From assembly GCA_947579605.1 (NCBI GenBank), contig OX388311.1:31808951-31872950 (forward strand): a DNA stretch of 64,000 bases, in the 5' to 3' direction. The notes under the pieces were generated by a model. The model was not told where the DNA came from, did not search any database, and saw nothing but the letters and a program-made list of their open reading frames with translations. The position numbers and the translations under genes are program-made. Source of the DNA: Athripsodes cinereus (lineage: Eukaryota; Arthropoda; Insecta; Trichoptera; Leptoceridae). This document shows positions 23,146-35,425 of this stretch, piece after piece; within the stretch, counting starts at the first letter, position 1, and each line of letters opens with the position of its first letter.

Positions 23146-24381
23146 AGTGTCACATACTACTATCCTTGAAATAAAATATATTTATACATATATATAAACT
23201 GACATCATGCTAGAGAGATAACATATGAAGATGTTAAGTCACAACTAGTTAAAAATTCCATTAATCAATCAGGCTACATAATATGACATTAGCCCACCAG
23301 CGTGTCAATACTGTAAAAATATATCCATTCAGTTAATCGTCATAGGAATTTTAACGATAAGATAAATTAAAATATAATACCGTGCTTAAGGATATAATAT
23401 TATCAGGAGATCCACACGCTCAATGTTGCATACAATAAGGAGCAACTATTATTCTATAATATATTATTATGTAACGATCCTAAATATAATTTATTATGGA
23501 AGGATTGAAGAGTTACAGTATATAATATTATGTGTCTTCATTAGTAAGTCTCTTCGTAGATAAAGCTTTAAATCATTTAATTGTCAAATTTCTTGTAAAA
23601 TGTACATATTGGTAAAAAAAATTCAATCATCTTTCGTAGACATGTCATCATTATATAATTAATGGTACCTACATAATCATATTAAAAACACGCACACACC
23701 ACGCACGTTCAATTTTGAAAATATAAAATGCTTCATAAAAATCAAATCTAATTCCTATTTTTGTATCTTAAGAAGGGTGATGGACATAAATGAAAAGCAT
23801 TAACCAAAATTCTCAAACGGTGTAAATATTATCAAATACCTACTATAGACTGTTAAATAAACTGCTACTTTACGTATAAATAAAACAATACAACCCTGGT
23901 TATATTTATAAAATTGTAAATTAAACTTAACTACACAATAGATTGTTTTTAAATTAAATAACTGATGCAAGTAGGTGACAATGATTTAAAAACGCAACGA
24001 ATGATGTAAATACAATATATGTACGTATGCGCGGTAAACAGCAAACACATGTCTACGTCATACAAACGAGAAAAAATATACAAAAATTTCCACGGACATT
24101 AAATATGTATGTATTACTACGCGAGATGTGACGATTAAATTACAACAATCACTATACCAAATATGAAGGCATATTAGTTATGCTACACGGATTCTTTTTC
24201 TTCTTTGAACTTCATGTCAGGTCTACATCTCAGTCCTGTGATATTTGAAATGGCATATGTACTCTCTACATTTCTATCAAATATCGAACATTTCTCGGCC
24301 AATTAATAGTTAACATTGTATGAAAATATTTCAAAATCTATAGATATTTTACCCGTCACTGAAATAATTGAAACAGTTTAG
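23146..24381. other. A+T-rich sequence, no feature recognised
   Basis: No coding sequence or defined repeat recognised. Confidence 0.5.
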
Positions 24382-24527
24382 GAGTTCGTCGGTAGCCTGG
24401 AGGTAGAGTCGGTAGAACAGGGGGTCCGTAGTTCAATACAAAGTGCCGGCAAACTCCCCTTTCACGACATAAGCTTTTAGCTTACTGCGAAAGGTGTATA
24501 CGGTATTATTTGTGTTTATAAAAAAAT
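24382..24527 (+). mobile_element. SINE-1 copy 3, 5' part (interrupted)
   Basis: Begins GAGTTCGTCGGTAGCCTGGA. The B box is degraded (GTAGTTCAATAC), and the middle CGGCAAACTCCCCTTTCACG is intact. It runs to GTGTTTATA, where LINE-A begins. The missing 3' tail (AACAAAACCCAGAT) reappears at about 32958, on the far side of LINE-A and the LTR element. Confidence 0.8.
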
Positions 24528-24533
24528 CCCGAC

Positions 24534-24697
24534 GGCCGACCAAGGCCGACCAAAGATGCGTATATGGATCAACTGAAGAGGGACATGAACTGTGGCTCAT
24601 ACGTAGAGCTGAAAAGACTGGCTGAGAATAGGGAGGAATGGAGGAGAAAATCCAAACTCGTTGCAGACCAATCCAATGGATTGTAACTCATTATATA
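24534..24697 (+). mobile_element. LINE-A 3' end inside SINE-1
   Basis: Encodes YMDQLKRDMNCGSYVELKRL, AENREEWRRKSKLVADQSNG and L-stop, the C-terminus of LINE-A (fuller copy at 39119). It ends in a short TA-rich tail. The LTR element 24698-32952 is inserted in that tail. Confidence 0.8.
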
Positions 24698-25402
24698 TGT
24701 TAGGTACCTATGAGTAGATTACAATAGGTGGCAGATGAAACTAATAAATTAAATTGTAACAATAAGACTAAATTGAAAAGGATGAAATTCTTTTGAAATT
24801 ATATTTTTAAATAGTTTAGAGTTGGTAATTGTCTATAGTATTGAATAGACAAATGTTGATATTGTCCTTGAAGACCACTATAAATATTGATGCAACAGGA
24901 ACCTTAACAATTAATAGTGTTTGGTTAAATTCTTTGAACACCTGCAAGCTATTGTGTAAATAACACAAAAGAGTAAAGGCTAACACCTTACAATAGAAGA
25001 GAAAGCTTATTCTTGCACAATAATTGTTTCCAAGGAATAAATAAATAATACAAGGGGGTGTAACTATAATTATTATAACATTTTCTAGTATTTCATTGGT
25101 TCAATTTTAAGAGTTAGCAAACCTTGTTATTGGCCATTATCAAATAAGGGTGGCACCAATTGACACACCCACATATTTCAAATTGCATAAAACCGATATG
25201 CAAACAAAATCTTTGAGATCATTTTTCCATCATACATCTTAGAGCGCACATCCCGCTCCGTTACTATCACAAATCTCCAATACATAATCCTACCTGTAAT
25301 ACTATAGCATCTGTGTTTGCGATTGAATATAATAATACGAATAAATAATTAACATCACTCCAGAGTTTTATTCGTGTAGTGTGGAACAGAAGACCTTTAA
25401 CA
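24698..25402 (+). repeat. 5' LTR (705 bp)
   Basis: TG...CA boundaries. Contains an A+T-rich first half, a short GC-richer stretch near AGAGCGCACATCCCGCTCCG, AATAAATAATT near the end and the closing CTTTAACA. The sequence matches 32248-32952 throughout as read by eye. Confidence 0.95.
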
Positions 25403-25403
25403 C

Positions 25404-25420
25404 TGGTGGCAGCGGCGGGA
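25404..25420 (+). promoter_or_regulatory. Primer binding site candidate
   Basis: TGGTGGCAGCGGCGGGA begins one base after the 5' LTR. The leading TGG is what a tRNA 3' CCA end would pair with. A Leu-type tRNA is my guess; the exact tRNA is undetermined. Confidence 0.6.
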
Positions 25421-25422
25421 TA

Positions 25423-27283
25423 ATCTCTACGTTTTATTGCGTGCAAGTTAATTATCGCGTTAGATTGAACTTTTTGCTGTGTAATTAATTACTCAAATTA
25501 CATCTTTCCAAGTTACCTGGAAAAACGACATTGGAGTATCGTCGCGCAGTAATTTACCACATCAAGTTATCTAAAACGTGCGATAAACACACTGATACAC
25601 ATAAAACGGTCCATCGGTTTGAGAGAAACACCCACACTCTCTCTGAAGATCAGCAGACTCCAAGGAGACGTCCAAGGATCCAGCAGGTCCAGAGAATTCG
25701 AGAGGTTGCACCACACACCGGGAATCCAGCCCAAGATTTTCCTCCACGGTTGACGAGACCGGTATCATCTTGGAAGAGGCTCGAGCAGATCAAGATTCCT
25801 ACGCTAGTCTTGTTTGTTTAAGTCACGTTGTTGGACTTCCTGTACCACCGCAGAATCGCCTGATCAGCGACGAGGCACATCGCAGATATTTAGTATAAGG
25901 TAAGGATTTTTATTTCATAATATGCTTTATCAACAGTAGCTCATTTCACGTTGACTACTACTGATAAACGCATATTAGATAGTAGTATATTTTGAATTGT
26001 TTTTATAGCCCATTCCATGTTGGATGTAAAATTTCAATTCAAAATAAACCTTTGAGGAATTTTATTTATGTAACACCTCAAATTCAACAGATTGAGCATT
26101 AGGTAATGATATGTTGAATATAAAATTTCAAATTATAATATAAATTTCTGAATTCTATTCAGATACCTCAATTTAAATCAGAGGAAAATTAATGTCTCAT
26201 ATCTGAGGGATCTCTAATTAAAACTGGTATAAGGTTATTCGCGCATAAAATACTTATGTCAGGTAGCGCAATTGTTAAAATCACATTAAAACTGGAAATA
26301 TTCCAGGTTGGAAAAGGGATTCCGTTAAAACTGGCATATGGTTTTAAGGTGCATTAATACATATGTCAGGAACAGCACCTATTTTTTTTAGATTTTTGTG
26401 ATTTTCAAATTATTTAAATTGGGTAATAAATAAATAAAAAATTATAAACTTAAAACAATTATAAAAATATAATATATAACAAGCATTTAATCAGGAATTT
26501 AATAAATACGTATGAGGTTGTAAAAAATTGAAATTAAAACCCATACTTAATTGTGAAATTAAAACAAGTGCAAAACATGGTTCAGAAAATTAAAACGAGC
26601 ATTTAAACTCGGTTCTGTAAATAACCTTGTAGTTATTTTATTAGTATGTGGATATACATATTGAAATTTTTATTCTTATTAAATTTAAATCAAAAACGAA
26701 GTTCTGAGAGAAAAGGAAATATTGCTTATACGAGTAAATACTCAGTGGTATAATTTTAATGTTTGTGTAAAATATTATATCAGAGAAGCATGAACCAAAT
26801 GCTGAATTATTGTATGTGAACTGTGAATTACAGATTTGATGAGAAATTGTAAAATTGTTAATTAATCGATTAAAACTTAAGTTATAACATTTTAAAGCAT
26901 TAGACTGTTATTTCATTATTATCGTGTTGAAAACCGAAAAGGCCAAATTGCAATTATATATCGATTAATTATCAAATTATGTTGACATTATTTGAATTGC
27001 TTCAACTGATATTGTGTGTTGTTGGTATTATTGCATACTTAACTTATTTCTTATATATACATATATAAATTCATTATCGTCTAAATCAAGTCAATTGAAA
27101 TTTTGAATTTACAAATAAATAATTATTGTCTTATAATAAAAATCAATATTTCTAAACACAGTTAAATTAAATTATTTATATAATTATTAAAGATTTTGTT
27201 ACATAAATTATTTTCTCATAACATAAATTCTCTTTATTATCGTTATTTTCTAAGCACATTATTTAATTCGTTAATTTGCGAAG
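25423..27283 (+). other. Leader of LTR element
   Basis: Untranslated-looking, A+T-rich. A motif 'TTAAAACTGGYATAWGGTT' occurs around 26219 and 26325, each followed by TATGTCAGG, so there is an imperfect internal duplication. A 96-codon frame (25531-25821) is rich in R, Q, T and H and resembles nothing known. Confidence 0.5.
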
Positions 27284-27820
27284 ATGTCTAAGGTGAATCA
27301 ATCTGTACATTCAGATGATTTGGACATGGAAATTGGAGGAAAACAACCTCTTTACAGCCTATCCACACTTTTCCGTTGGATAGACATTTACGATGGGTCC
27401 AGATTAAAATTGAACGAATTTATAGCTAATACGGATGCTGTATTTGAACTAGCAACCGAAGATCAGCGACAAATTTTATTGGCGTTTGCCCGAAACAATT
27501 AACTGGACGTGCTAAAATAATGGTATCAATTAAAATTACACAAACTTGGCAAAGTCGTAAAGAAATTCTCAAAGATTATTTTTCTTCTGTAATATCACTA
27601 GACGAATTAATTTTAGAAGCGCAAACGTCTTAGTGAATCTACAAATGAACAGGTAAATGAAAATACATTTAAAAATAATACTTGTAAATCTAATAACGTG
27701 ATGCTTATGAAACAAATAAATTTCAAATCAAGTATTACGTGTAATTATTGTAAAAAATTAGGTCACACCAAAAATGATTGTTACACTTTGAGGAATAAAA
27801 CAGAAAGGAACTTAAAATAA
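27284..27820 (+). pseudogene. Short broken gag with zinc knuckle
   Basis: The start at 27284 (AAG ATG TCT) gives MSKVNQSVHSDDLDMEIGG, then KLNEFIANTDAVFEL, a Gag-like segment, and stops at 27502. The adjacent frame continues QLTGRAKIMVSIK, TWQSRKEILKDYF and ISLDELILEA, typical of retrotransposon Gag. A second frameshift near 27610 restores the first frame through LSESTNEQVNENTFKNN to the CX2CX4HX4C zinc knuckle CNYCKKLGHTKNDC (27740-27781). The stop is at 27818-27820. The total of about 180 codons is far shorter than usual gypsy Gag. It nevertheless lies between LTRs that look identical, so the damage did not prevent recent movement. Confidence 0.75.
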
Positions 27821-28069
27821 ATTAAGAAAGGACCAAGGAATGTGATTAATGAGATAAACTTAAAAACGTACATGTAATAAATAAATAAAATGTTCACAAT
27901 TGTTTCCAAGGTTAATTTGCCATTTAAAAAAAAAAAATTAAGTAACCTTAACTGATCAAATAAACGGTTGTAATATGATACACGTATTTACCAAAATTTA
28001 AAATACAATAATTCATTAGAAAGGGACGAAAAGATTGGTATACCCTTTTTATGTACCTACACTGTAAAT

Positions 28070-29000
28070 TGGTACAGTGGATTTGATTCGTCCATGGAGT
28101 GATGTAGGTTGTACAGACCGATTTGTGATGTAAGCTATCGTAGAAATAGCCGATTTGTTGATGTAGGCTGTACAGACCGATTTGTAATATTGTAAGCTGA
28201 TTAATAAAACAGCTGATTTGTAATATTGTAAGCTGATTAATGGAACAGCTGATTTGTAAGCTTTTGGCAAGCTGATTTGTTGATGTAAGCTTTTGGCAAG
28301 CTGATTTGTTGATGTAAGCTTTTGGCAAGCTGATTTGTTGATGTAAGCTTTGGCAAGCTGATTTGTTGATGTAAGCTTTTGCAAGCTGATTTGTTGATGT
28401 AAGCTTTTGCAAGCTGATTTGTTGATGTAGGCTTTTGCAAGCTGATTTGTTGATGTAAGCTTTTGCAAGCCGATTTGTTGTGTATGTAAGCCGATTAGTA
28501 GAATGGCTGATTTGTATTATTGTAGGCTATGGAAGCCGATTTGTGATGTTGTAGGCTATTTGAAGAATGGCTGATTTGTTTTGTAGGCTATGGAAGCCGA
28601 TTTGTGATGTTGTAGGCTATTTGAAGAATGGCTGATTTGTTATTGTAGGCTATGGAAGCCGATTTGTGATGTTGTAGGCTATTTGAAGAATGGCTGATTT
28701 GTTTTTGTAGGCTATGGAAGCCGATTTGTGATGTTGTAGGCTATTTGAAGAATGGCTGATTTGTTATTGTAGGCTATGGAAGCCGATTTGAGATGTTGTA
28801 GGCTATTTGAAGAATGGCTGATTTGTTATTGTAGGCTATGGAAGCCGATTTGTGATGTTGTAGGCTATTTGAAGAATGGCTGATTTGAAATATTGTAGGC
28901 ATTGATTGCCGATTTGTTGTTGTGTAAGCCGATTAATAAAATGGCTGATCTGAAATATTGTAGGCGTTTGATAGCCGATTTGTTTTTGTATAAGCTGTTG
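28070..29000. repeat. Minisatellite in LTR element (28-29 and 62 bp)
   Basis: Built on a core GCYGATTTGT. Units of 28-29 bp (GCTGATTTGTTGATGTAAGC plus TTTTGGCAA) start at 28271, 28300, 28329, 28357, 28385, 28413, 28441 and 28469. Units of about 62 bp, alternating AGCCGATTTGT and GGCTGATTTGT, have their TAGGCTATGG landmark at 28523, 28584, 28646, 28708, 28770 and 28832. Reverse-strand frames starting MQKLTSTNQLAK are translations of the repeat, not genes. Confidence 0.95.
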
Positions 29001-29119
29001 GTGGAACTGCTGATGTTTAATGTTGACTTATGTACATTGCTTTGCAATGGATTTGAATTACTTTATGAAGGCAATAAAGTATATACTAATGCATGCATGA
29101 AATAAAAATAATATTAATA

Positions 29120-29665
29120 AAAATCTTTCCCACTTTGAGGGAATTGGAAAATGATACAATATAAAAACCTTATCACCTTGAGGGAAGTGAAAGAAAAATT
29201 ATTTAAAATTTATATAATTACTTGTGAGGGATATTAAATTAAAAATATAAACCTAAATATTTATTAATATGTAAAAATGTTTCCCAAATTGAGGGACATG
29301 GAAAATTATTTAATATAAAAAAAACCTTATCACTTTGATGTGGGTGAAGGGAACAAATTACCTTATCTGTAATATATTATATATTTGCAATATAAAATTA
29401 TTGAATATATTCGACACTTATAAATTTGATTATCATCATTTTGTGGAAAGTGAATGAAATAAATTAATTGATTTTTATTGTACTTGATATTTTAATAATG
29501 AATTTGATAAATAAAATCTTCATGACTTTGAGGAAAGTGCATGAAATAAAATATAAATAAAATCTTCATCACTTGAGACAAATGAATTGATTGATCTCTA
29601 ATATATTTTGATACTTTGATAATGAATATGATGAATGAGACCTTCATCATTTTGAGGGAATTGAA
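29120..29665. repeat. Degenerate repeat in LTR element
   Basis: A motif like CTTCATCACTTTGAGGGAAG followed by TGAATGAAATAAA recurs irregularly (about 29127, 29168, 29282, 29325, 29435, 29518, 29567, 29641). A further paired motif GCCAATAAAGG...TTATCCC occurs at about 31888 and 32054. Confidence 0.65.
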
Positions 29666-32247
29666 TGAAATTGATGTTTTAAGCATTTTGTCGTAATGCT
29701 AATGTTAATTAAAAATAAAAACATTAAATGTTAAAAAGATGTGAAAGTAATACTTTATTATCTTTGATGAAATTGTTTCAGGTAAACAAAATACTTAAGG
29801 TAATATATGTTCTTTTTACTTGATTCGGAAGAAAATCATACCTTCTTAGATCAATTTCTATTTCTGATTAAACGGAAATCATATTTATCAATCCCATAAT
29901 TTTACTGATATTGAGATGTTATAGACATTATAAATGTTTCTTATTTTAAAATATATTGTACAAGTATTTTACATCATAATAACTCTGTATTAACGTGTAT
30001 TTCTGACACGGCAATAATCGATTTTATTTAAATATTGTTTTAGTTGTAACCTTTGAGCAATTAAATAATTTGTAATGTTATGTTCGAAAAGGTTATTGAT
30101 TTTTTTTTATAAATAATTAATCACCACAATACTTATTTGAAACACTATGTACGAGTACTGTGACTCTTTGCTGGGAATTGCAAGTTTCCAAATTATACAT
30201 ATTAATATTAGAAAGAATTACTGGATATTAAGAAATACTTTAAATTTAAATTTGGAAAAGGTAAATTTTTAAGTAAACATAAAGTAAAAAATTCTGGCAT
30301 TATAAGGGACGAGTAAGAAGGATATCTGAAGATAATGGAAGTTATAATTCGTATTTGGTAACTTTTACCGACTTTTAAAAATGATATTTGTATCACGTTC
30401 TGTAATATTCGCTTAAAATTATTGTAAACGAAGCCCTTGCCAATGAATATAACGGTTACATTTATATTTATAACATAAATTAAATCAAGTTCAACTCCTT
30501 GCTGTATTGAACAAGATTATTGTAATTGAATGTGTAATGGAACATTTTTATTGATCATGTAAAATTTTGCTCCTGTAGAGAAAAGAGAGTTAAAAGAAAC
30601 AGAAACTTGTGAATATATGTAATTGTAACTATATATGTGTGTAAATATAAGGTGAAATATATAAAAAATAAAATAATAAAAATAATACAAAATCTTTGAA
30701 ATTGCATCAGGATTAAATTAGTGAATAACACTGCAAAAAGAACTAAAAATTCAATGTATTGAAATTGTGATAAACTATTCTTTGTATTACCATGTTAGTG
30801 AAATCTTATTAATAATTCATGCATATTCTATACCTTAAATTGCCATTGTAATGCATTATTATGTTGTCACATATTCTAAGTTAAATTATTTGAATTATTT
30901 TCCATCATTTGATATGGTTGATTTGAATTATAAACATTGAAATATTGTTTTGTAAATGAAAGGAAAATTTGAATTAAATAAATGAATACAAAACTTTAAA
31001 ATTAAAGCTTAAGCTTGTACCTAATGGGTTTTTATATAAAAAATAATGTATAATTATTATGCTTGTAAACATTGAGCATTTTTGTTGATTATCCATGGTA
31101 AGATATTTGTTTCAATAACGAAAAGATTGAATAAATGATAATTAATCTTTTAAATTAGAAGTATCAAAATCTTATCTATTTGATATTCAATTTTCACGTT
31201 TATTTAACGATATATTGTTTCTAAATTATAAATTAAAGGGAATTAGTATGTACCATTTAGAACTTTAACATGCACTAAAAGTAATTATTACAACATAAAT
31301 TGTATGGTGCATTATCGCGATATTATTTGCGTTAAAAAATTTAATATTTACCTAATGACTTTAAATTAACAATAACCCACACTGATTTCTTATTTTTATA
31401 TAAATATATGTGCGATGAAATACCTTTTGTATTTTATGTATATAAAATTATAACGAGTTAATACCTTAACCATTTGTGTAATAGGTATAATTTATGTTTA
31501 TATTTACGAACATTGTAATAATTGGTCAGATTCATTGATTTAACTTATGAATTTGTAATTAATGTTAGTTAAATACTGTCTGTCTTTTATGACACTGTCC
31601 AATAAAACATAATTTACCCATCTGACCATTGTCAGACCTTATTAATATTGTATTTAATATAAAGATTTATTAAAAGCTTTGTAAATTGTAAGTACTTAAA
31701 TTGAAGATGTTGTTTTAGGGTCTTGTCCCATATGGTTTTACTCCTATGATAATTACACAATCTCTTGAAAATTGTAATCAGGAAGAAAAAAATATGAATA
31801 TCAATTATTAATTGTAAATTTGATAAAACTCATAAATTGATTATTATAATTTTAATGTTGTAATCATGTAACGCGTAAATTATTCGCCAATAAAGGGTTG
31901 TTATCCCCACTGCGAATGAACAACGCGATAGGAATATTGTATCTAGGAATTAAGAATTGAACACTTACTGATAATAAGAATACTTACTAAGAACTGTATG
32001 GTTATTTGCATAAAAATGTAGATTATGCTGAATTGCATTAAATTTTAGTATTGTAAGCGGGTGTTACTTGCCAATAAAGGTAAATTATCCCAACTGCAAG
32101 TAACCAATGCATTAGGAAAATACATACATTGTAAGTAGCAATTTAAGAATTGGAATCATTTCTAAATTGTAATTATTTGTGATATTGGAGATATGTGAGT
32201 GTTGAGTTATCTTTTTGTTCCCCGATAACTCAACTTGATGAGGGAGG
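29666..32247 (+). other. Non-coding 3' interior of LTR element
   Basis: Strongly A+T-rich with no reverse transcriptase, protease or integrase motif in any frame. It ends in the purine tract TGATGAGGGAGG directly before the 3' LTR. Confidence 0.65.
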
Positions 32248-32952
32248 TGTTAGGTACCTATGAGTAGATTACAATAGGTGGCAGATGAAACTAATAAATT
32301 AAATTGTAACAATAAGACTAAATTGAAAAGGATGAAATTCTTTTGAAATTATATTTTTAAATAGTTTAGAGTTGGTAATTGTCTATAGTATTGAATAGAC
32401 AAATGTTGATATTGTCCTTGAAGACCACTATAAATATTGATGCAACAGGAACCTTAACAATTAATAGTGTTTGGTTAAATTCTTTGAACACCTGCAAGCT
32501 ATTGTGTAAATAACACAAAAGAGTAAAGGCTAACACCTTACAATAGAAGAGAAAGCTTATTCTTGCACAATAATTGTTTCCAAGGAATAAATAAATAATA
32601 CAAGGGGGTGTAACTATAATTATTATAACATTTTCTAGTATTTCATTGGTTCAATTTTAAGAGTTAGCAAACCTTGTTATTGGCCATTATCAAATAAGGG
32701 TGGCACCAATTGACACACCCACATATTTCAAATTGCATAAAACCGATATGCAAACAAAATCTTTGAGATCATTTTTCCATCATACATCTTAGAGCGCACA
32801 TCCCGCTCCGTTACTATCACAAATCTCCAATACATAATCCTACCTGTAATACTATAGCATCTGTGTTTGCGATTGAATATAATAATACGAATAAATAATT
32901 AACATCACTCCAGAGTTTTATTCGTGTAGTGTGGAACAGAAGACCTTTAACA
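32248..32952 (+). repeat. 3' LTR (705 bp)
   Basis: Same length and, as read, same sequence as 24698-25402. Preceded by the polypurine tract. Followed by TATATA, matching the left flank. Confidence 0.95.
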
Positions 32953-32957
32953 TATAT

Positions 32958-32985
32958 AACAAAACCCAGATTCTTTCAGAAAAAA
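32958..32985 (+). mobile_element. SINE-1 copy 3, 3' tail
   Basis: AACAAAACCCAGATTCTTTC corresponds to the SINE-1 tail (AACAAAACCCAGATATATC). It completes the SINE interrupted at 24527. Confidence 0.6.
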
Positions 32986-34499
32986 ACACTGCCGACAAAA
33001 CCTGATAGAATTAACATCATACCCCGAAAGTACCTAAGCCCAGTAAAACAATAAGCTAATAAATTAATTACATTATTATGTTATATATACCTATACAGTA
33101 TCTAAAATTAGTCAACTGTAGTCAGTTTGCACCAAATAAGATCATCCTTGTCACGCGTGAACTGTGCTATGCTATGTTACATACAATATAAATATATACC
33201 TAATAACTACTACATAAATATGTATAAGAGGCAATGATAGGCGCAGACGGCGCCGTGACGTTATACACCGCAACATTTTTGATAATCTTTTCAGCAAATA
33301 CCTAACAATAGTCAGTACTCACTTACTACTGAGTACTGGCTGGCTGTTACTACATATTATGTATCTACACAACACTATCACTACACAACACTACACTATG
33401 TAACATTAAATAGACTAACGAGCGATAGATGAACACATATATTTATAACATATAAATGGAATTATTCCAAAGTGCAGCAAATTTCAAGAACAGAAAGAAA
33501 CCGATTTAGTTTCATTCTGCTTTGCTGCTGCACAATACGTTACCGGAAGATGTAAAGAAAAGTAAAAATAATCAATCGTTTGTGAAGCGTCTGATAAATA
33601 ACAGCACAACTTGACCCTTAATTCCAGCTCCAGCACCTGGTTGCAGTCTGTAGTCATAAGATGAACCATCAAGTATTTTAGTATTATTTATTTATGTTAA
33701 TAACTGTCAAATATTTTATATGTATCTCTATTTAATTGAATAAAATTTTATTACCATAATTACCACTCATCTATTTTACTAAGTACTCTTTTACTTCGCA
33801 AGCAACGAAGAGTCACTAACTTGTAAAACTGACATATACAAGTATCATCGACACTCATGGACGAATTTATGCATTGTCACAAGTTCTTATCTACTATTGT
33901 TTTAAACTGATAATATATAGTTTGAAATGGTCATTTGAAAAAGATGATTAATTAATTATTCCTTGACCTCATACGAATGTGAAATTTTCTCCTGTACTGA
34001 ATTTTTGCAACGTTATTCAAGTTGCTTTATTTGCACCTTTATTGCTGTTATCTTATAAATGTGTAATAATTAAAAGTGCCAGATAATGAGGCCCGGGGTA
34101 AAAATATGAGTAGGTACAACTATTTTTTTTTTTTTTAAAAAGATATATATTGCTAATGCACTCGCATTCCCTAACTAACAACTGCAATAATATATTATTA
34201 TGATATTATGTCATAATTTGTCTACAAAAAAATATCACCTTGAAAATATTTTGTTTAATTTTAAATTCAATCGATATTCATTTTCATACAAAATGTCAGT
34301 TAATAATAATAAAAATACAATTCAAATATAAAGAGGCAGTAAAAAATCCTTACTTACGAACTAAAAGTCAACATATTCGTTTGACACGAATACACAATTG
34401 TCCACAAATTAATAATGTGTACGTGTGTATTTTCTACGATAGCTTCATCATATTCTATATGACATTAAATTAGTGGCAGATAGTAGTTGTAGAAATCTT
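32986..34499. other. A+T-rich sequence, no gene
   Basis: No recognised gene. A T-run followed by AAAAAGATATAT near 34122-34147 resembles a bare SINE-1 tail. A frame at 33484-33672 was examined and rejected. Confidence 0.45.
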
Positions 34500-34590
34500 T
34501 ATTTTTATTGGTATGGAAAGGAGTACACGCTCCGCCAGCTACCCCGTTTGTGGGATATGCCGTGATGCTATAATAGTAGTAGTGGATGGT
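34500..34590 (+). mobile_element. SINE-2 3' fragment (34.5 kb)
   Basis: Contains GCCAGCTACCCCGTTTGTGG, GATATGCCGTGATGCTATA and a TAG repeat tail, with only a scrap of the centre (TATTGGTATGGAAAGGAG). Confidence 0.75.
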
Positions 34591-35063
34591 CTAATCTAAT
34601 TCTGAATAGTAGCGAGAGACGGGAATATGTATAACGGGTATCACATGATTGTAACTACAAAGTGCTCATTACTAGGTATGTATTATTTATGTGATACTCA
34701 AATTTTTAATTGTGACGTCAAAGCGCCGCTGATGTACCTAGGCACACATAGACTTACTTACTACGCACGTTGTACAAATAATAATTGCACTATTAGGTAG
34801 TAACCATCTTAGATATCGTGAAAATCATACCTATGACGTTTGTAATACACACACCTACACATGTAGCTATAAATGTAAAAGACAACTTACATGGAAACAC
34901 TCACTGCAAAATATAATTTGGAAGGTAATCATTTCCCTTTTGCAACAGTTATATTATATAGTGAATATATATATGTATTATTGCAATTACGTATAATATT
35001 AATACGACGCGGTGATTCCCTGGACCTCACTTATACGAGCCCATCTACCAACAACAATAATAA

Positions 35064-35092
35064 TAACACACACACACACACACACACACTCG
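35064..35092. repeat. (CA)n microsatellite
   Basis: AACAATAATAATAA leads into about thirteen CA units. Confidence 0.9.
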
Positions 35093-35129
35093 TATAAATG
35101 TACCTTACTTAACATCAAAACTAAAAAGG

Positions 35130-35425
35130 CACAGCATTGAGACAGGGAAGCAGGGAGGGATGGGAGAGGTGGGAGGCCGAGACCGCCATTGAGAATGTGC
35201 ACCGGGGGTCGATGATCTGCCGGGTTAGGGTTAGGGATAGTATGCGAGAGGGGCGGAGGGGGTGCGGGGTGTGTAACAGGCAACAACCAGCAGCCAGCAG
35301 GCTTCACTCGCCATGCACGCGGTTGCACCACATTCCAGTGCATCCACACACACACATAAACATACACACGTACAGTCAAGGTATGCAGCACTTTATTGCT
35401 TCCTACACGCCTCTTTAGTTTTCTG
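35130..35425. other. GC-rich island, function unknown
   Basis: Unusually GC-rich for the window (GGGGCGGAGGGGGTGCGGGG, GGGTTAGGGTTAGGG). A 93-codon frame (35137-35418) crosses it but looks compositional. It could be a non-coding exon or a promoter. No core-promoter motif convinced me. Confidence 0.3.

Larger units (their letters stand above)
24698..32952 (+). mobile_element. Non-autonomous LTR retrotransposon, 8,255 bp
   Basis: Two 705-bp LTRs (24698-25402, 32248-32952) start TGTTAGGTACC and end CTTTAACA. By eye they are identical. TATATA stands on both sides (24692-24697, 32953-32958), giving a 4- or 6-bp target duplication. A primer-binding-site candidate follows the 5' LTR and a purine tract (GATGAGGGAGG) precedes the 3' LTR. 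The interior holds one short, frameshifted gag and long A+T-rich and minisatellite DNA. No protease, RT, RNase H or integrase motif is visible. This matches a LARD/TR-GAG-type element moved by enzymes of another (probably Ty3/gypsy) element. Confidence 0.92.

Noticed and set aside
28049..28468. Overlapping minus-strand reading frames of 139-154 codons (MQKLTSTNQLAK...)
   Set aside because: They are translations of the 28-29-bp minisatellite in all three frames; there is no start context and no family resemblance.
28271..28497. CRISPR-like spacing of short direct repeats
   Set aside because: Units are contiguous with no unique spacers, and the DNA is eukaryotic; it is a minisatellite inside an LTR element.
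33484..33672. Minus-strand frame with YDYRLQPGAGAG resembling a ligand-gated channel exon
   Set aside because: The resemblance ends after about twelve residues; an in-frame stop lies just upstream with no acceptor AG between, and no convincing donor follows.
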